Positions 43,674-52,790 of a DNA stretch of 64,000 nucleotides are shown here, piece by piece (the stretch's first letter is position 1; every line of letters begins with the position of its first letter). The notes under the pieces are model-generated. The model did no database searches, had not been told where the DNA came from, and saw only the letters and a program-made list of their open reading frames with translations. The stretch is from Orenia marismortui DSM 5156 (GTDB lineage Bacteria > Bacillota > Halanaerobiia > Halobacteroidales > Halobacteroidaceae). The translations under genes were made by a program, and so were the position numbers. The DNA is taken from NCBI RefSeq assembly GCF_000379025.1, contig NZ_KB900617.1, positions 586,316 through 650,315 of the forward strand, written 5' to 3'.

Positions 43674-44694
43674 TAATAAGCATCCCATCTCCAAAACTAT
43701 AGAATCTATATTCTTCCTCTACTGCTTGCTGATATGCTCTCATAGTTAAATCCTTACCTGCAAAAGCACTGACTAGCATTACTAAGGTAGACTGAGGTAA
43801 GTGAAAGTTTGTGATTAAAGCATCTACTAGCTTAAATTCATATCCTGGATAGATAAAGATATCAGTCCAACCTTTACTAGCTTTAACTTTACCATTTTCA
43901 TCAGCTACTGTTTCTAGAGTTCTAGTTGAAGTTGTTCCTACTGAAAAGACTTTATTTCCCCGCTTTTTAGTCTCATTAATTATCTGAGCTGTTTCTTCTG
44001 ATATTTCATAATATTCCGAATGCATATCATGCTCTTCTATGGTATCAACCTTAACTGGTCTAAAGGTTCCTAATCCAACATGTAAAGTAACATCTACGAT
44101 ATTAACCCCTTTATCCTTTATTTGAGCTAATAAGTTATCAGTAAAGTGAAGTCCTGCTGTTGGAGCAGCAGCAGCTCCTCTTTTTTTAGCATAAACTGTT
44201 TGATATTTATCGGCATCATCCAACTCTTTAGTGATATATGGTGGTAAAGGCATATTACCTAGTTGATCTAGTATCTCTTCAAAAACGCCATCATATTCAA
44301 ACTCAACTACCCTACCTCCAAAGTCAGTCATATCTTTAACCTCAGCTACTAACTCTTCATTACCAAATACAATTCTTGTTCCTATCTTAACCTTACCATT
44401 CGCTCTAACTAATGTCTCCCACCTATCAAGTTTAACTTGATTTAATAGCAAAATCTCTACTTTGCCACCAGTCTTTTCTTTATGACCAAATAAACGGGCA
44501 GGAATTACTTTAGTATTATTTCTAACTAAAGTATCTCCAGGATCAAAATAATCAACAATTTCTTTAAAAATCTTATCTTCTATCTTATCTTCTATTTTAT
44601 TAATCACCATTAATCGTGATTCATCTCTTGGCTCCATCGGTTCTTGAGCAATTAATTTTTCTGGTAATTCAAAATCAAAATCTTTAACCTTCAT
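43669..44694 (-). CDS. queA: S-adenosylmethionine:tRNA ribosyltransferase-isomerase
   Basis: A 341-residue enzyme that transfers the ribosyl part of SAM to preQ1-34 of tRNA to make epoxyqueuosine. The N-terminal [32 protein letters not shown] and [16 protein letters not shown] blocks are all diagnostic. ATG is chosen for GGAGG eight bases before it, lying within the end of the spoIID-like gene three bases upstream. Confidence 0.97.
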
Positions 44695-44697
44695 CAA

Positions 44698-45912
44698 CTA
44701 TTCCTCCAACTCCATTTTTGTAATCCTAATTCCATGATAATAATGTTTTAATATCTCTTGATAACTATAACCTTCTTTAGACATTTTATAAGCACCCCAT
44801 TGGCTCATTCCTACTCCATGCCCCCAACCATAACCTGAAAATACATAGCTATCATTTTGATCTTTTAGCTTAATCTTATTATCTACTCCTAATCTTTCTA
44901 TATCAAAAGAAAATCTACTTTTATTCCTGCTTAATCTGAGACTCTTATTTTTTACTATAGTAAATCTAGTACTTCTTAACCCTAACCAAAATCTAAAACG
45001 CGAGCTATCAATATCATAATATTTATTATTTATATCATGAATCCTAACCAGACTTGGTCTTCCAGAAGGACCTATATTTTCTAAAGTTATTTCTTGTAGA
45101 TCTTTTATTACAATATTTTTAGTTACTAATATCTTTTCTATCTCCCTTTTAGAATATTCCCTTTTCCAACTATAATGTGGAGATAAATCATCAGGTGAAG
45201 ATACACTTTGTAAATAAGGTGTTTCACTACCCCAAATAGTTGATCCTTGAGCAGTTTGTCCTCCTGCGCTAGAATGATATACTGAAGCAATCAATTCACC
45301 TTGATATGTAGCAACTTCATTTTTAGTCTCCCTTACTGCTTTTAAAGTTCTTGGGTGTTCAAAAGCAACACCTTTGTAAGCTTGAGATCTAACAGTAGCA
45401 GATAGATTATAGCCTTTACTTAAGTGAGAGGCTATATTTCTTAAAGCATAGGTTCTAGCTACAACTGTCTGTGCTTTTAAAGATTCTAATGGCCAATTAG
45501 CATTAATCTCACTACCTACTACACTGGCTAAATAATGATCAAATTTAATATTATTAATAACTGTTAAGCCTTGATCAGTATTTAGAATTTCTAAAAACCC
45601 TCTGTATTTTCTACCATTAACACTTAACAAGTCTTCTGATTTCAAAGGATAAACTATATATCTATCTTCTTGAAAGACATTTTGGCCAAATAAAACAAGA
45701 TCATTCTGACTAATGAAATTATATGCTTTATCTAAATTTAGGCTTAATTCTAGACCATTATCTAGTACAACTCTAATCCCATTATCTGCTTTAATCAAAA
45801 CATCATCAACATTATCTAATAAACCAACCTTAACTCTTCTAGATTGGGCCTCACTAACAGGAGTTAATAAGATTAATATAGTTAAAGTTACTACTATTAT
45901 TTTTAATTTCAT
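44698..45912 (-). CDS. SpoIID/LytB-domain protein
   Basis: A 404-residue exported protein: signal peptide (about 1-22, cleavage after SEA), a domain with the KYRGFLEI motif, then the SpoIID core from about residue 125 (YLASVVGSEINANWPLESLKAQTVVARTYAL, YHSSAGGQT, GYGWGHGVGMSQWGAYKM). SpoIID is a lytic transglycosylase acting on glycan strands without stem peptides during engulfment. The glutamate of SEINANWP corresponds to the catalytic residue. This gene lies in the ruvAB-queA cluster rather than with spoIIR/spoIIQ, so it may be a paralogue. Confidence 0.88.
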   Translation of the reverse strand: MKLKIIVVTLTILILLTPVSEAQSRRVKVGLLDNVDDVLIKADNGIRVVLDNGLELSLNLDKAYNFISQNDLVLFGQNVFQEDRYIVYPLKSEDLLSVNGRKYRGFLEILNTDQGLTVINNIKFDHYLASVVGSEINANWPLESLKAQTVVARTYALRNIASHLSKGYNLSATVRSQAYKGVAFEHPRTLKAVRETKNEVATYQGELIASVYHSSAGGQTAQGSTIWGSETPYLQSVSSPDDLSPHYSWKREYSKREIEKILVTKNIVIKDLQEITLENIGPSGRPSLVRIHDINNKYYDIDSSRFRFWLGLRSTRFTIVKNKSLRLSRNKSRFSFDIERLGVDNKIKLKDQNDSYVFSGYGWGHGVGMSQWGAYKMSKEGYSYQEILKHYYHGIRITKMELEE

Positions 45913-45963
45913 CTTATTTTATCATGCCTTTCTTAAACAGATTTTTACTTAAATTAAAAAAAT

Positions 45964-46167
45964 TCATCTAAATAATTTTAAAATAAATGAAATAATAAGA
46001 CTAAGTAATATACTTGTTGTCAAGGGAAAATAAAAACTAAAATTTTCACCTTTAATATTAATATCCCCTGGCAAACGTCCAATTGGAAATCCTAATTTTA
46101 TAGCTATCCCTAAAAAAACTAGAATTATTCCAATTAAAATAACATGTCCACCTATTATATCTCTCAT
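45964..46167 (-). CDS. DUF2905 family small membrane protein
   Basis: A 67-residue protein with two hydrophobic segments separated by GFPIGRLPGDINIKGENFSFYFPL, the DUF2905 signature. The function is unknown. Its start immediately follows the ruvB stop, a widespread arrangement in Firmicutes. Confidence 0.88.
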   Translation of the reverse strand: MRDIIGGHVILIGIILVFLGIAIKLGFPIGRLPGDINIKGENFSFYFPLTTSILLSLIISFILKLFR

Positions 46168-47160
46168 TTATTTATCAACCTCGATATTAAAATGATTATA
46201 AGCCATCTTAGTTACCTTTCTACCTCTAGGTGTTCGATTTAAGTATCCCAGTTGTAACAGATAAGGTTCATAAACATCTTCAATAGTTTCCTCTTCTTCA
46301 TTAATAGATGCTGCTAGGGTAGATAGTCCAACTGGACCACCATCAAAGTTATCAATTATAGTCATTAATATCTTTCTATCGATTCTATCTAATCCTAATT
46401 GATCTACATTTAATCTTTCTAAAGAGCTTTGGGCTAAATTAGCAGTGATGATGCCATCACCCTCTATTTGAGCAAAATCTCTAACCCTCTTCAAAAAACG
46501 ATTAGCTATTCTAGGAGTGCCTCTAGAACGTAAAGCAATCTCCTTAGCACCAGCCTTTTCAATCCCTACCTGCAATACCTTTGCTGCCCTCATAATAATC
46601 TTCGTTAATTCATCTTCATTATAAAATTGCAAACGATTAATAACCCCAAAACGATCTCTTAAAGGAGAAGTTAAGCTACCAGCTTTGGTTGTAGCACCAA
46701 CTAGAGTAAATTCTGGCAAGTCCAATCTAATTGATCGTGCCTGTGGTCCACTACCAATCACAATATCTAAAGAAAAATCCTCCATAGCCGGATATAAAAT
46801 CTCTTCTATCACCCTACTTAGACGATGAATTTCATCAATAAATAAAATATCATTTGGTTGTAGTTTTGTTAAAATAGCAGCTAAGTCACCAGGTTTTTCT
46901 ATAGCAGGACCTGATGTTGTTTTAATATTTACTCCCATTTCATTGGCAATAATATTGGCTAAAGTAGTCTTACCTAATCCTGGAGGGCCATATAATAAAA
47001 CATGATCTAAAGACTCTCCTCTTTCTAAAGCAGCTTGAATAAAAACTCTAAGATTTTTTTTGATCTGCTCTTGTCCGATATAATTTTCTAAGCTACTAGG
47101 ACGTAAATTAAGATCTATATCTTCTCTTTTTTCTACAGGTGAAACAAATCTATCTCTCAT
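46168..47160 (-). CDS. ruvB: Holliday junction branch migration helicase RuvB
   Basis: A 330-residue AAA+ motor of branch migration. Walker A is [11 protein letters not shown], Walker [10 protein letters not shown], sensor 1 [18 protein letters not shown], and the C-terminal winged helix contains [10 protein letters not shown]-like [13 protein letters not shown]. It is 20 bp downstream of ruvA. Confidence 0.97.
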   Translation of the reverse strand: MRDRFVSPVEKREDIDLNLRPSSLENYIGQEQIKKNLRVFIQAALERGESLDHVLLYGPPGLGKTTLANIIANEMGVNIKTTSGPAIEKPGDLAAILTKLQPNDILFIDEIHRLSRVIEEILYPAMEDFSLDIVIGSGPQARSIRLDLPEFTLVGATTKAGSLTSPLRDRFGVINRLQFYNEDELTKIIMRAAKVLQVGIEKAGAKEIALRSRGTPRIANRFLKRVRDFAQIEGDGIITANLAQSSLERLNVDQLGLDRIDRKILMTIIDNFDGGPVGLSTLAASINEEEETIEDVYEPYLLQLGYLNRTPRGRKVTKMAYNHFNIEVDK

Positions 47161-47180
47161 AATTATGCTATCCTCCTATA

Positions 47181-47768
47181 CTAACTCAGATGAGCTAAGG
47201 ACCTTTTAATAATTTCTTCTACACTTATATCCTTATCTTCTTTGCATATCTCTACTACTATTTTATATACATCACTTTGTTTATACCCTAAACTAACTAA
47301 GGCTTCTATAGCATCATTAGTTCTAGTATCTACTATCTTTGAAGAAGTATCATCTAATATATTATCAAGCTCTATCTTCTCTTGCAACTCTAAAATCAAG
47401 CGCTTAGCTGTCTTATTTCCAATTCCTTTAATCTCTTTTAAAGTATTTATCTCATTATTAATAATTGCTAATTTGAAATCCCTAGTTGGCATAGTTGCTA
47501 AAATATTCAAAGCCACTTTAGGACCTATTTTTGATACATTTAACAATTGTTCAAAAAGTTCTAAATCACTTACTGAAGAAAATCCATACAATGAAATATT
47601 ATCTTCTCTGACATAATGATGAGTATGTATTTCTAATTCTTCACCTATTGTTGGTAAATCTTGCTGTAAACTATCTGGTATATATACCTTGTAACCTACC
47701 CCATTTACTTCCACAACAATATATTCTAAATTATTCCTAATTAAATTACCTTTTATATATGCAATCAT
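47181..47768 (-). CDS. ruvA: Holliday junction DNA-binding protein RuvA
   Basis: A 195-residue protein with the OB domain MIAYIKGNL...VEVNGVGYKV, two helix-hairpin-helix motifs (VSKIGPKVALNIL, IKGIGNKTAKRLI) and a C-terminal RuvB-contact domain. No ruvC gene lies in front of it, unlike the usual yebC-ruvC-ruvA-ruvB order. Confidence 0.96.
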   Translation of the reverse strand: MIAYIKGNLIRNNLEYIVVEVNGVGYKVYIPDSLQQDLPTIGEELEIHTHHYVREDNISLYGFSSVSDLELFEQLLNVSKIGPKVALNILATMPTRDFKLAIINNEINTLKEIKGIGNKTAKRLILELQEKIELDNILDDTSSKIVDTRTNDAIEALVSLGYKQSDVYKIVVEICKEDKDISVEEIIKRSLAHLS

Positions 47769-47820
47769 CTTCTTACCTCCCTCCTTTTAACTTCAATAAT
47801 AATTGATAAATTCCTGTATT

Positions 47821-47851
47821 AAAAACAAAAAACAGCCTAGTAAAGACTGCT
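47821..47851 (-). terminator. Terminator of the BofC-like gene
   Basis: On the minus strand AGCAGTC pairs with GGCTGTT (two G-U pairs) around a 7-base loop, followed by TTTTTGTTTTTAA. Confidence 0.65.
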
Positions 47852-47905
47852 TAGATTAGGAAATTTATAGGTATCTGTAAAAGATAATTATACTAAGATT
47901 ATTAT

Positions 47906-48709
47906 TTATCCTTCATCAGCACTTCTAAAGCCTTCCAAGATACTTAATAATTCTTCTTGACTATCTACCTCTATACCTTTAATCAGGTCTTTTTTATCTT
48001 TATCAGATAAATTCTTTACTGCTATATCTTTTTTTATCTCCTCTAATTCATTTTCTTCTAAACTCTCACCTCTATAAACTGCTACATATCCATCTTTAAC
48101 TCCTAAAAATATTTTATTTTTTATTTCTTTTTTCTTATCTTCTTGATTAACATCCTTCTTAGTTTCTACTTCTATGGATCCCATTTCAAGATCATCTATA
48201 ACCTCTTTCTTCTGCTTAACATCTATATCCTTCTCTTTACTCTTTGGTAAATTATCTTCTTTTACTTCAATAATTATTTTCTTAGAGTCTAAAGGGGCTT
48301 TAGTTTGCTGATTAAAATTCAACTTTCCCTCACTAAAATCAAACAAAGATTCTATTAGCAAAGAAGTATCTTTTTTTTCTTCTATTTCCTGATTAAGATC
48401 ATTAAATATGAATTCAAATCCTTCTAATAGCTTTTTATTATTGATCTTGTCCAAACTTCGATTAATCTTCTTTTCCTCTTTCTTAATTATATCTACTATA
48501 TTATTATTAGCAGTTCTCATCTTCTCTTTTATCTTAGAGTTGTCTTTATCGCTATCTTCATTCTTATAATTCTTTTCTGTAGGGGGACTTGTCTCTAATT
48601 GTTTTAATTTATCTGAATTTAAAGATGAATCTAAGCTAATATAAGTTAATCCAGCAATCAATCCGATAACAATAGGAATTACCCATAACTTGAATAAACT
48701 CTTCATCAA
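47906..48709 (-). CDS. BofC C-terminal domain-containing protein
   Basis: A 267-residue protein with an N-terminal membrane segment (about 8-26) and a long Lys/Glu-rich, low-complexity middle. The C-terminal domain (about 203-264: IFLGVKDGYVAVYRGE, IKGIEVDSQEELLSILEGF) matches the BofC C-terminal fold. BofC in Bacillus restrains the SpoIVB checkpoint protease. Such proteins near yebC/ruvAB occur in spore-formers, so a sporulation role is plausible but not shown. It sits where ruvC is often found. Confidence 0.7.
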   Translation of the reverse strand: MMKSLFKLWVIPIVIGLIAGLTYISLDSSLNSDKLKQLETSPPTEKNYKNEDSDKDNSKIKEKMRTANNNIVDIIKKEEKKINRSLDKINNKKLLEGFEFIFNDLNQEIEEKKDTSLLIESLFDFSEGKLNFNQQTKAPLDSKKIIIEVKEDNLPKSKEKDIDVKQKKEVIDDLEMGSIEVETKKDVNQEDKKKEIKNKIFLGVKDGYVAVYRGESLEENELEEIKKDIAVKNLSDKDKKDLIKGIEVDSQEELLSILEGFRSADEG

Positions 48710-48824
48710 ACCCCTCCTGTAGTAAATAACATTAAATAAAAGTTAATATTATTTTTGTTACTATTATCTCCAACTTAATTATTATTATGAAGATAATCGT
48801 TAAAAGAGTATATTCAAAATAAAA

Positions 48825-48855
48825 TAACACTCAAATGTATGATACACTTGAGTGT
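48825..48855 (-). terminator. yebC terminator
   Basis: AACACTCAA and TTGAGTGTT pair with an inner TGTAT/ATACA stem. The minus strand continues ATTTTATTTTG. Confidence 0.8.
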
Positions 48856-48863
48856 TGAAAAGA

Positions 48864-49628
48864 TTAAATTTCATCTTCAATTTCTTCCATAACTTCATCT
48901 GGAATATTAAAGTTAGCATAAACCTCTTGTACATCATCATGATCTTCTAAAGCATCTATCAACTTCAATACCTTCTTAGCTTCACTTGGATCTGTTACAT
49001 CAAGTATATTCTCAGGAATCATAGCAACATCTCCGGAAGAAAATTTATATCCTGCTTCTTCCATTGCTGTTCTAACCTCTTTTAAAGCTCCTGCTTCAGT
49101 TATTATTTCTACACTATCTTCTTCAATATTAATGTCCTCTGCTCCAGCTTCTAAAGCAGACATCATAATCTCATCTTCATCAATCTCTTGTTCAATACGA
49201 TCAATAATTAATTGACCCTTTCTTTCAAACATCCATGAAACACAACCATTTTCACCTAGGTTTCCACCATTTTTAGATAGAACATGCCTTACCTCTGAAG
49301 CAGCACGATTTCTGTTATCCGTCATAATTTCCATATATAAAGCAACTCCAGCAGGAGCATAGCCTTCATATACAAATTCTTCGTACTCAACACCTTCTAA
49401 TTCTCCAGTACCTCTTTTAATAGCTCTTTCAATATTATCTTTAGGCATATTAGCATCCTTAGCTTTCTGAATAGCTAAAGCCAAATCATTATTGGTTTCC
49501 GGATCTCCACCGCCATTTCTAGCAGCAACAGTAATCTTTTTAACTAATTTAGAGAATAACTTCCCTCTTCTTTTATCTTCTTTTGCTTTCTTATGTTTTA
49601 TATTGGCCCATTTAGAATGTCCAGCCAT
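48864..49628 (-). CDS. yebC: YebC/PmpR family protein
   Basis: A 254-residue cytoplasmic protein with the invariant N-terminus MAGHSKWANIKHKKAKED and the PKDNIERAIKRGTGE and YAPAGVALYMEIMTDNRNR blocks. The family was described as transcriptional regulators; more recent work links members to relief of ribosome stalling at proline stretches. Length is standard (about 240-255). Confidence 0.96.
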   Translation of the reverse strand: MAGHSKWANIKHKKAKEDKRRGKLFSKLVKKITVAARNGGGDPETNNDLALAIQKAKDANMPKDNIERAIKRGTGELEGVEYEEFVYEGYAPAGVALYMEIMTDNRNRAASEVRHVLSKNGGNLGENGCVSWMFERKGQLIIDRIEQEIDEDEIMMSALEAGAEDINIEEDSVEIITEAGALKEVRTAMEEAGYKFSSGDVAMIPENILDVTDPSEAKKVLKLIDALEDHDDVQEVYANFNIPDEVMEEIEDEI

Positions 49629-49707
49629 TGTAATACCCCCTTCGATACAATTTCACCTAACTATTTTAACATAGATTTATCCAATTTTCAATTTTAGATA
49701 GATCAAA

Positions 49708-50553
49708 TCAACTTACACTGTAGTCATCTATCACCATTGATTTAGGATAAGAACCTAATAACTTGTACCAAGAAGCCTTATAATTAACTAAATCAAGAGC
49801 ATCTTCAAGCATTTTTTCTTGATAGTGACCTTCAAAATCTATAAAAAATATATAATCACCTAATAACTTCTTAGCCGGTCTAGATTCAATTCTAGTTAAG
49901 TTAATTCCTCTAATAGCAAACTCATGTAATATATCATATAGAGCTCCTGGGTGGTCCTGTCCTAAAGAACAAATAATTGAAGTCTTATCATTAGCAGTTG
50001 CTGAAACTTCTTCTTGTGATAAAACAACAAACCTGGTCCAATTTTCTTCATTATCTTGAATTCCCTTTCTTAAGATTTCCAAGTTATAATGTTTAGCAGC
50101 TTCACTATTTCCAATAACAGCCCAACTATCATCCAAATCATGTAGCTTTTCTGCTCCCTCGACTGTGCTATTGGTAAAATGAACCTGATAATCCACTAAA
50201 TTATCTTCCAAAAATGAACGACATTGTGCTAAAGCTTGAGATATAGACATAACATGTTTAATCTTATCTAATTCTACTGTCTTTCTAGTTAATAAACTAT
50301 GTTTAACGGGAATAATAACTTCACTAATAATCTTTACATCATGCTCTACCAACAAATCCAAAGTCAAGGTTACTCCACCTTGAATTGAATTCTCAATTGG
50401 CACAATAACTTTGTCCACTTCTCCTCTGCTAACTGCATTAATCAATGCTTTAATGTCTCCATAGGGAATATACTCATCTATTCTCCGAGCATATGTCTTT
50501 GCAGCTATTTCTGTAAAAGTTCCTTGTGGCCCTAAAAATCCTAATCTACTCAC
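49708..50553 (-). CDS. pheA: Prephenate dehydratase
   Basis: A 281-residue monofunctional enzyme converting prephenate to phenylpyruvate in phenylalanine synthesis. The dehydratase domain begins RLGFLGPQGTFTEIAA and contains the catalytic Thr motif NWTRFVVLS. A C-terminal ACT domain (DHPGALYDILHEFAIRGINL, ESRP motif) gives feedback inhibition by phenylalanine. There is no chorismate mutase domain. The start is GTG, with AGGAG eight bases upstream; the longer TTG frame lacks support. Confidence 0.95.
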   Translation of the reverse strand: MSRLGFLGPQGTFTEIAAKTYARRIDEYIPYGDIKALINAVSRGEVDKVIVPIENSIQGGVTLTLDLLVEHDVKIISEVIIPVKHSLLTRKTVELDKIKHVMSISQALAQCRSFLEDNLVDYQVHFTNSTVEGAEKLHDLDDSWAVIGNSEAAKHYNLEILRKGIQDNEENWTRFVVLSQEEVSATANDKTSIICSLGQDHPGALYDILHEFAIRGINLTRIESRPAKKLLGDYIFFIDFEGHYQEKMLEDALDLVNYKASWYKLLGSYPKSMVIDDYSVS

Positions 50554-50703
50554 TACTCTCACTCCTAACAAATAATATTTTAATAATTTGATAATACAAC
50601 TATTTTAAATATTTAACAGTTAATATTATAAAAAGCACTTTAACATAAAATTCTAAACTACATATTATATAGTAAAACAACTATATATAAGGAGGTGTAA
50701 GAT

Positions 50704-50883
50704 ATGCTCAAATTATTTAACGGAAAAGAAAATGATCCTAAAGAAAAACCCAAAGAGAAAAAAGACTTGTATGACCCTTATACTTTATTTTTAATTCTAA
50801 TCCTCTTAATTTTATCAGATCCAGAAACCTATTCATTAGGCCTACTCAAGTCTTTTAAAAATAAATCTAAAGTTTCCTCCTAA
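50704..50883 (+). CDS. Small 59-residue protein with one membrane segment, function unknown
   Basis: A short ORF starting ATG with a perfect AAGGAGGTG Shine-Dalgarno. The N-terminal third is strongly charged (GKENDPKEKPKEKKD). A hydrophobic stretch follows (YTLFLILILLILS, about residues 26-38), then a basic C-terminus (KSFKNKSKVSS). A TATTAT box with a weak TTTAAC -35 lies upstream and a perfect 22-bp palindrome follows the stop. I do not recognise a family; spore-formers have many such small membrane proteins, but nothing here shows that role. Confidence 0.7.
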   Translation: MLKLFNGKENDPKEKPKEKKDLYDPYTLFLILILLILSDPETYSLGLLKSFKNKSKVSS

Positions 50884-50892
50884 ATATTGTTT

Positions 50893-50914
50893 AGACACCT
50901 GTTAACAGGTGTCT
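50893..50914 (+). terminator. Palindrome after the 59-residue ORF
   Basis: AGACACCTGTT and its exact complement without spacer. The downstream tail (ATTATCTG) is only weakly T-rich. Confidence 0.55.
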
Positions 50915-51206
50915 ATTATCTGATAAAATAAGAACAATACCTATTCTTTTATAATTAATTAGTATTCAATTTTATCTAACTTATCCTATTCTCGCCTATT
51001 AAATCTAATATCTATTTTTGAAATCTTTTTTTATAAAACTTTTCCTTTATCTAAGCTTTTTTAATCTTTATTTACTTCTTCTTTTAGATCTCCTGCTCAC
51101 TATTATTAATATTATATATTTAGATATCCTTTTCCACAAATTATATAGCTATTATTTTTTACATTATATAAATAAGCTTTACTTTTACTATGTATAAACA
51201 AAGATA
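50915..51206. other. AT-rich gap between the small ORF and RNase P RNA
   Basis: Both strands were read; no gene, repeat or RNA element could be recognised. Confidence 0.5.
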
Positions 51207-51232
51207 TAAAAAAACACCACTTTAAGTGGTGT
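51207..51232 (-). terminator. Terminator of the RNase P RNA gene
   Basis: On the minus strand ACACCACTT pairs with AAGTGGTGT, followed by T7, about 25 bp beyond the mature 3' end. Confidence 0.85.
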
Positions 51233-51256
51233 AAGAAATTTTATATAAGAACAAAT

Positions 51257-51632
<376 letters not shown>

Positions 51633-51638
51633 TTTAAG

Positions 51639-51667
51639 ATTATAACACCTTTATTTTGGATTGTCAA
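51639..51667 (-). promoter_or_regulatory. rnpB promoter (TTGACA-17-TATAAT)
   Basis: A full-consensus sigma-A promoter on the minus strand: TTGACA (51662-51667), 17-bp spacer, TATAAT (51639-51644). Confidence 0.9.
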
Positions 51668-51773
51668 TAAAATAATTTTCAATTTTATCGCCCAACCACA
51701 ACAAATATAATAACAATTAATTCAGTATAAGTCAATAAATTCAGCAATACATTTTATTCCAATTATAATAATT

Positions 51774-52505
51774 CTATAAATTATCAATATTTTTTTTCTT
51801 AGCATAAAGTATTCTGCCACAATTTTCACAGAAACTTATATTATCATTACTTTCAACTTGATCAATTAAATTAACAGGCAAAGACATTCTACAGCCCATA
51901 CAATATCCATCATTCATCTCTACTACAACAACCCCTTTTTTTCTACTATATAAATTATTATATTTTTCCCACAGCTCTTTGCCTAGCTTCTCTTTTAACT
52001 CTTCTTTAACTTCTTCTATTTTATTCAACTCTAATTTTAATTCTTTTTCAATATTTAAATGGTCATTTTTTAGTTGAGAGATCCTTTGACGTTTTGTCTT
52101 TATATCATCTTTCAAGACTGATACTATTTCTTCTTTTTCATCTAATTCCATCATTAATTCTAATAATTCCTCTTCTAACTCTGCTTTACTCTCTAAAGTA
52201 TGATTTAATTTTTCTTGTAATTTTTCTAATTCTTTAGGATTAGAGTTATTGCCACTATACAGCTGTTCTTCATAATCATCTTCTTGCCTTAATAATCGAG
52301 CATCTTGAAATTCTTCTTCCTTTATCTTATCTTTTAATAAATTCAACTCTTCTTCTTTAGTTACTAAATCTTCTTCCTTAGTATTTAAACTTTCCTTTAA
52401 TCTCTGTATTTCTATCTCAATCTCTTCTTTCTCATTATTTTTATCGATCTCTTTCTTCTGATTATCTAATTCTTGTAATTGATATAATAATGTTAAATCA
52501 CTCAT
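51774..52505 (-). CDS. Coiled-coil protein with C4-type zinc ribbon
   Basis: A 243-residue protein. Residues about 5-195 are a long charged coiled coil, and the C-terminus carries a zinc ribbon (CMGCRMSLP, then CENCGRILY). This is the DUF164/C4 zinc-ribbon family, often encoded beside the NIF3-like gene, as here. A role in nucleic-acid binding has been suggested for relatives, but the function is not established. Confidence 0.9.
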   Translation of the reverse strand: MSDLTLLYQLQELDNQKKEIDKNNEKEEIEIEIQRLKESLNTKEEDLVTKEEELNLLKDKIKEEEFQDARLLRQEDDYEEQLYSGNNSNPKELEKLQEKLNHTLESKAELEEELLELMMELDEKEEIVSVLKDDIKTKRQRISQLKNDHLNIEKELKLELNKIEEVKEELKEKLGKELWEKYNNLYSRKKGVVVVEMNDGYCMGCRMSLPVNLIDQVESNDNISFCENCGRILYAKKKNIDNL

Positions 52506-52547
52506 AATCTATGCCCCCTTAAGTTAATATCCTTTTATATAAATCGG

Positions 52548-52706
52548 CCTAATATGGTTATCCAAGTTTAAGGTAAAGCTTAATGGATATAAAGTGACAC
52601 TTTTAGGTGCTAGGTGATAGGTCATAGGAGTTAGTAAGATCTTTCTATGTCCTAACTCCTAACGCCTAACTCCGAAACTGTCGCTTTATTTATCTATAAC
52701 CTCACA
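52548..52706. repeat. Dispersed inverted-repeat element with 7-bp periodic arms (copy 2)
   Basis: This is the reverse complement of the element near 29.1 kb. It runs from CCATTA/GTGTCAC at its start to CCGAAACTGTCGC at its end. Arm heptads are TAGGTGC, TAGGTGA, TAGGTCA, TAGGAGT and TAACTCC, TAACGCC, TAACTCC. Both flanks (ACTTGGATA and TTATAGA) also match the other copy. Confidence 0.85.
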
Positions 52707-52763
52707 TTTATATTTTATTCTACATTCACAAACCTATATCAAAGTTAAAATATACATAGAAAA

Positions 52764-52790
52764 AAGCAGGCCATAATATGACCTACTCAA
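52764..52790 (-). terminator. Terminator of the NIF3-like gene
   Basis: On the minus strand AGTAGGTCAT pairs with ATGGCCTGCT around ATT, followed by T6. It begins at the stop codon. Confidence 0.8.
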
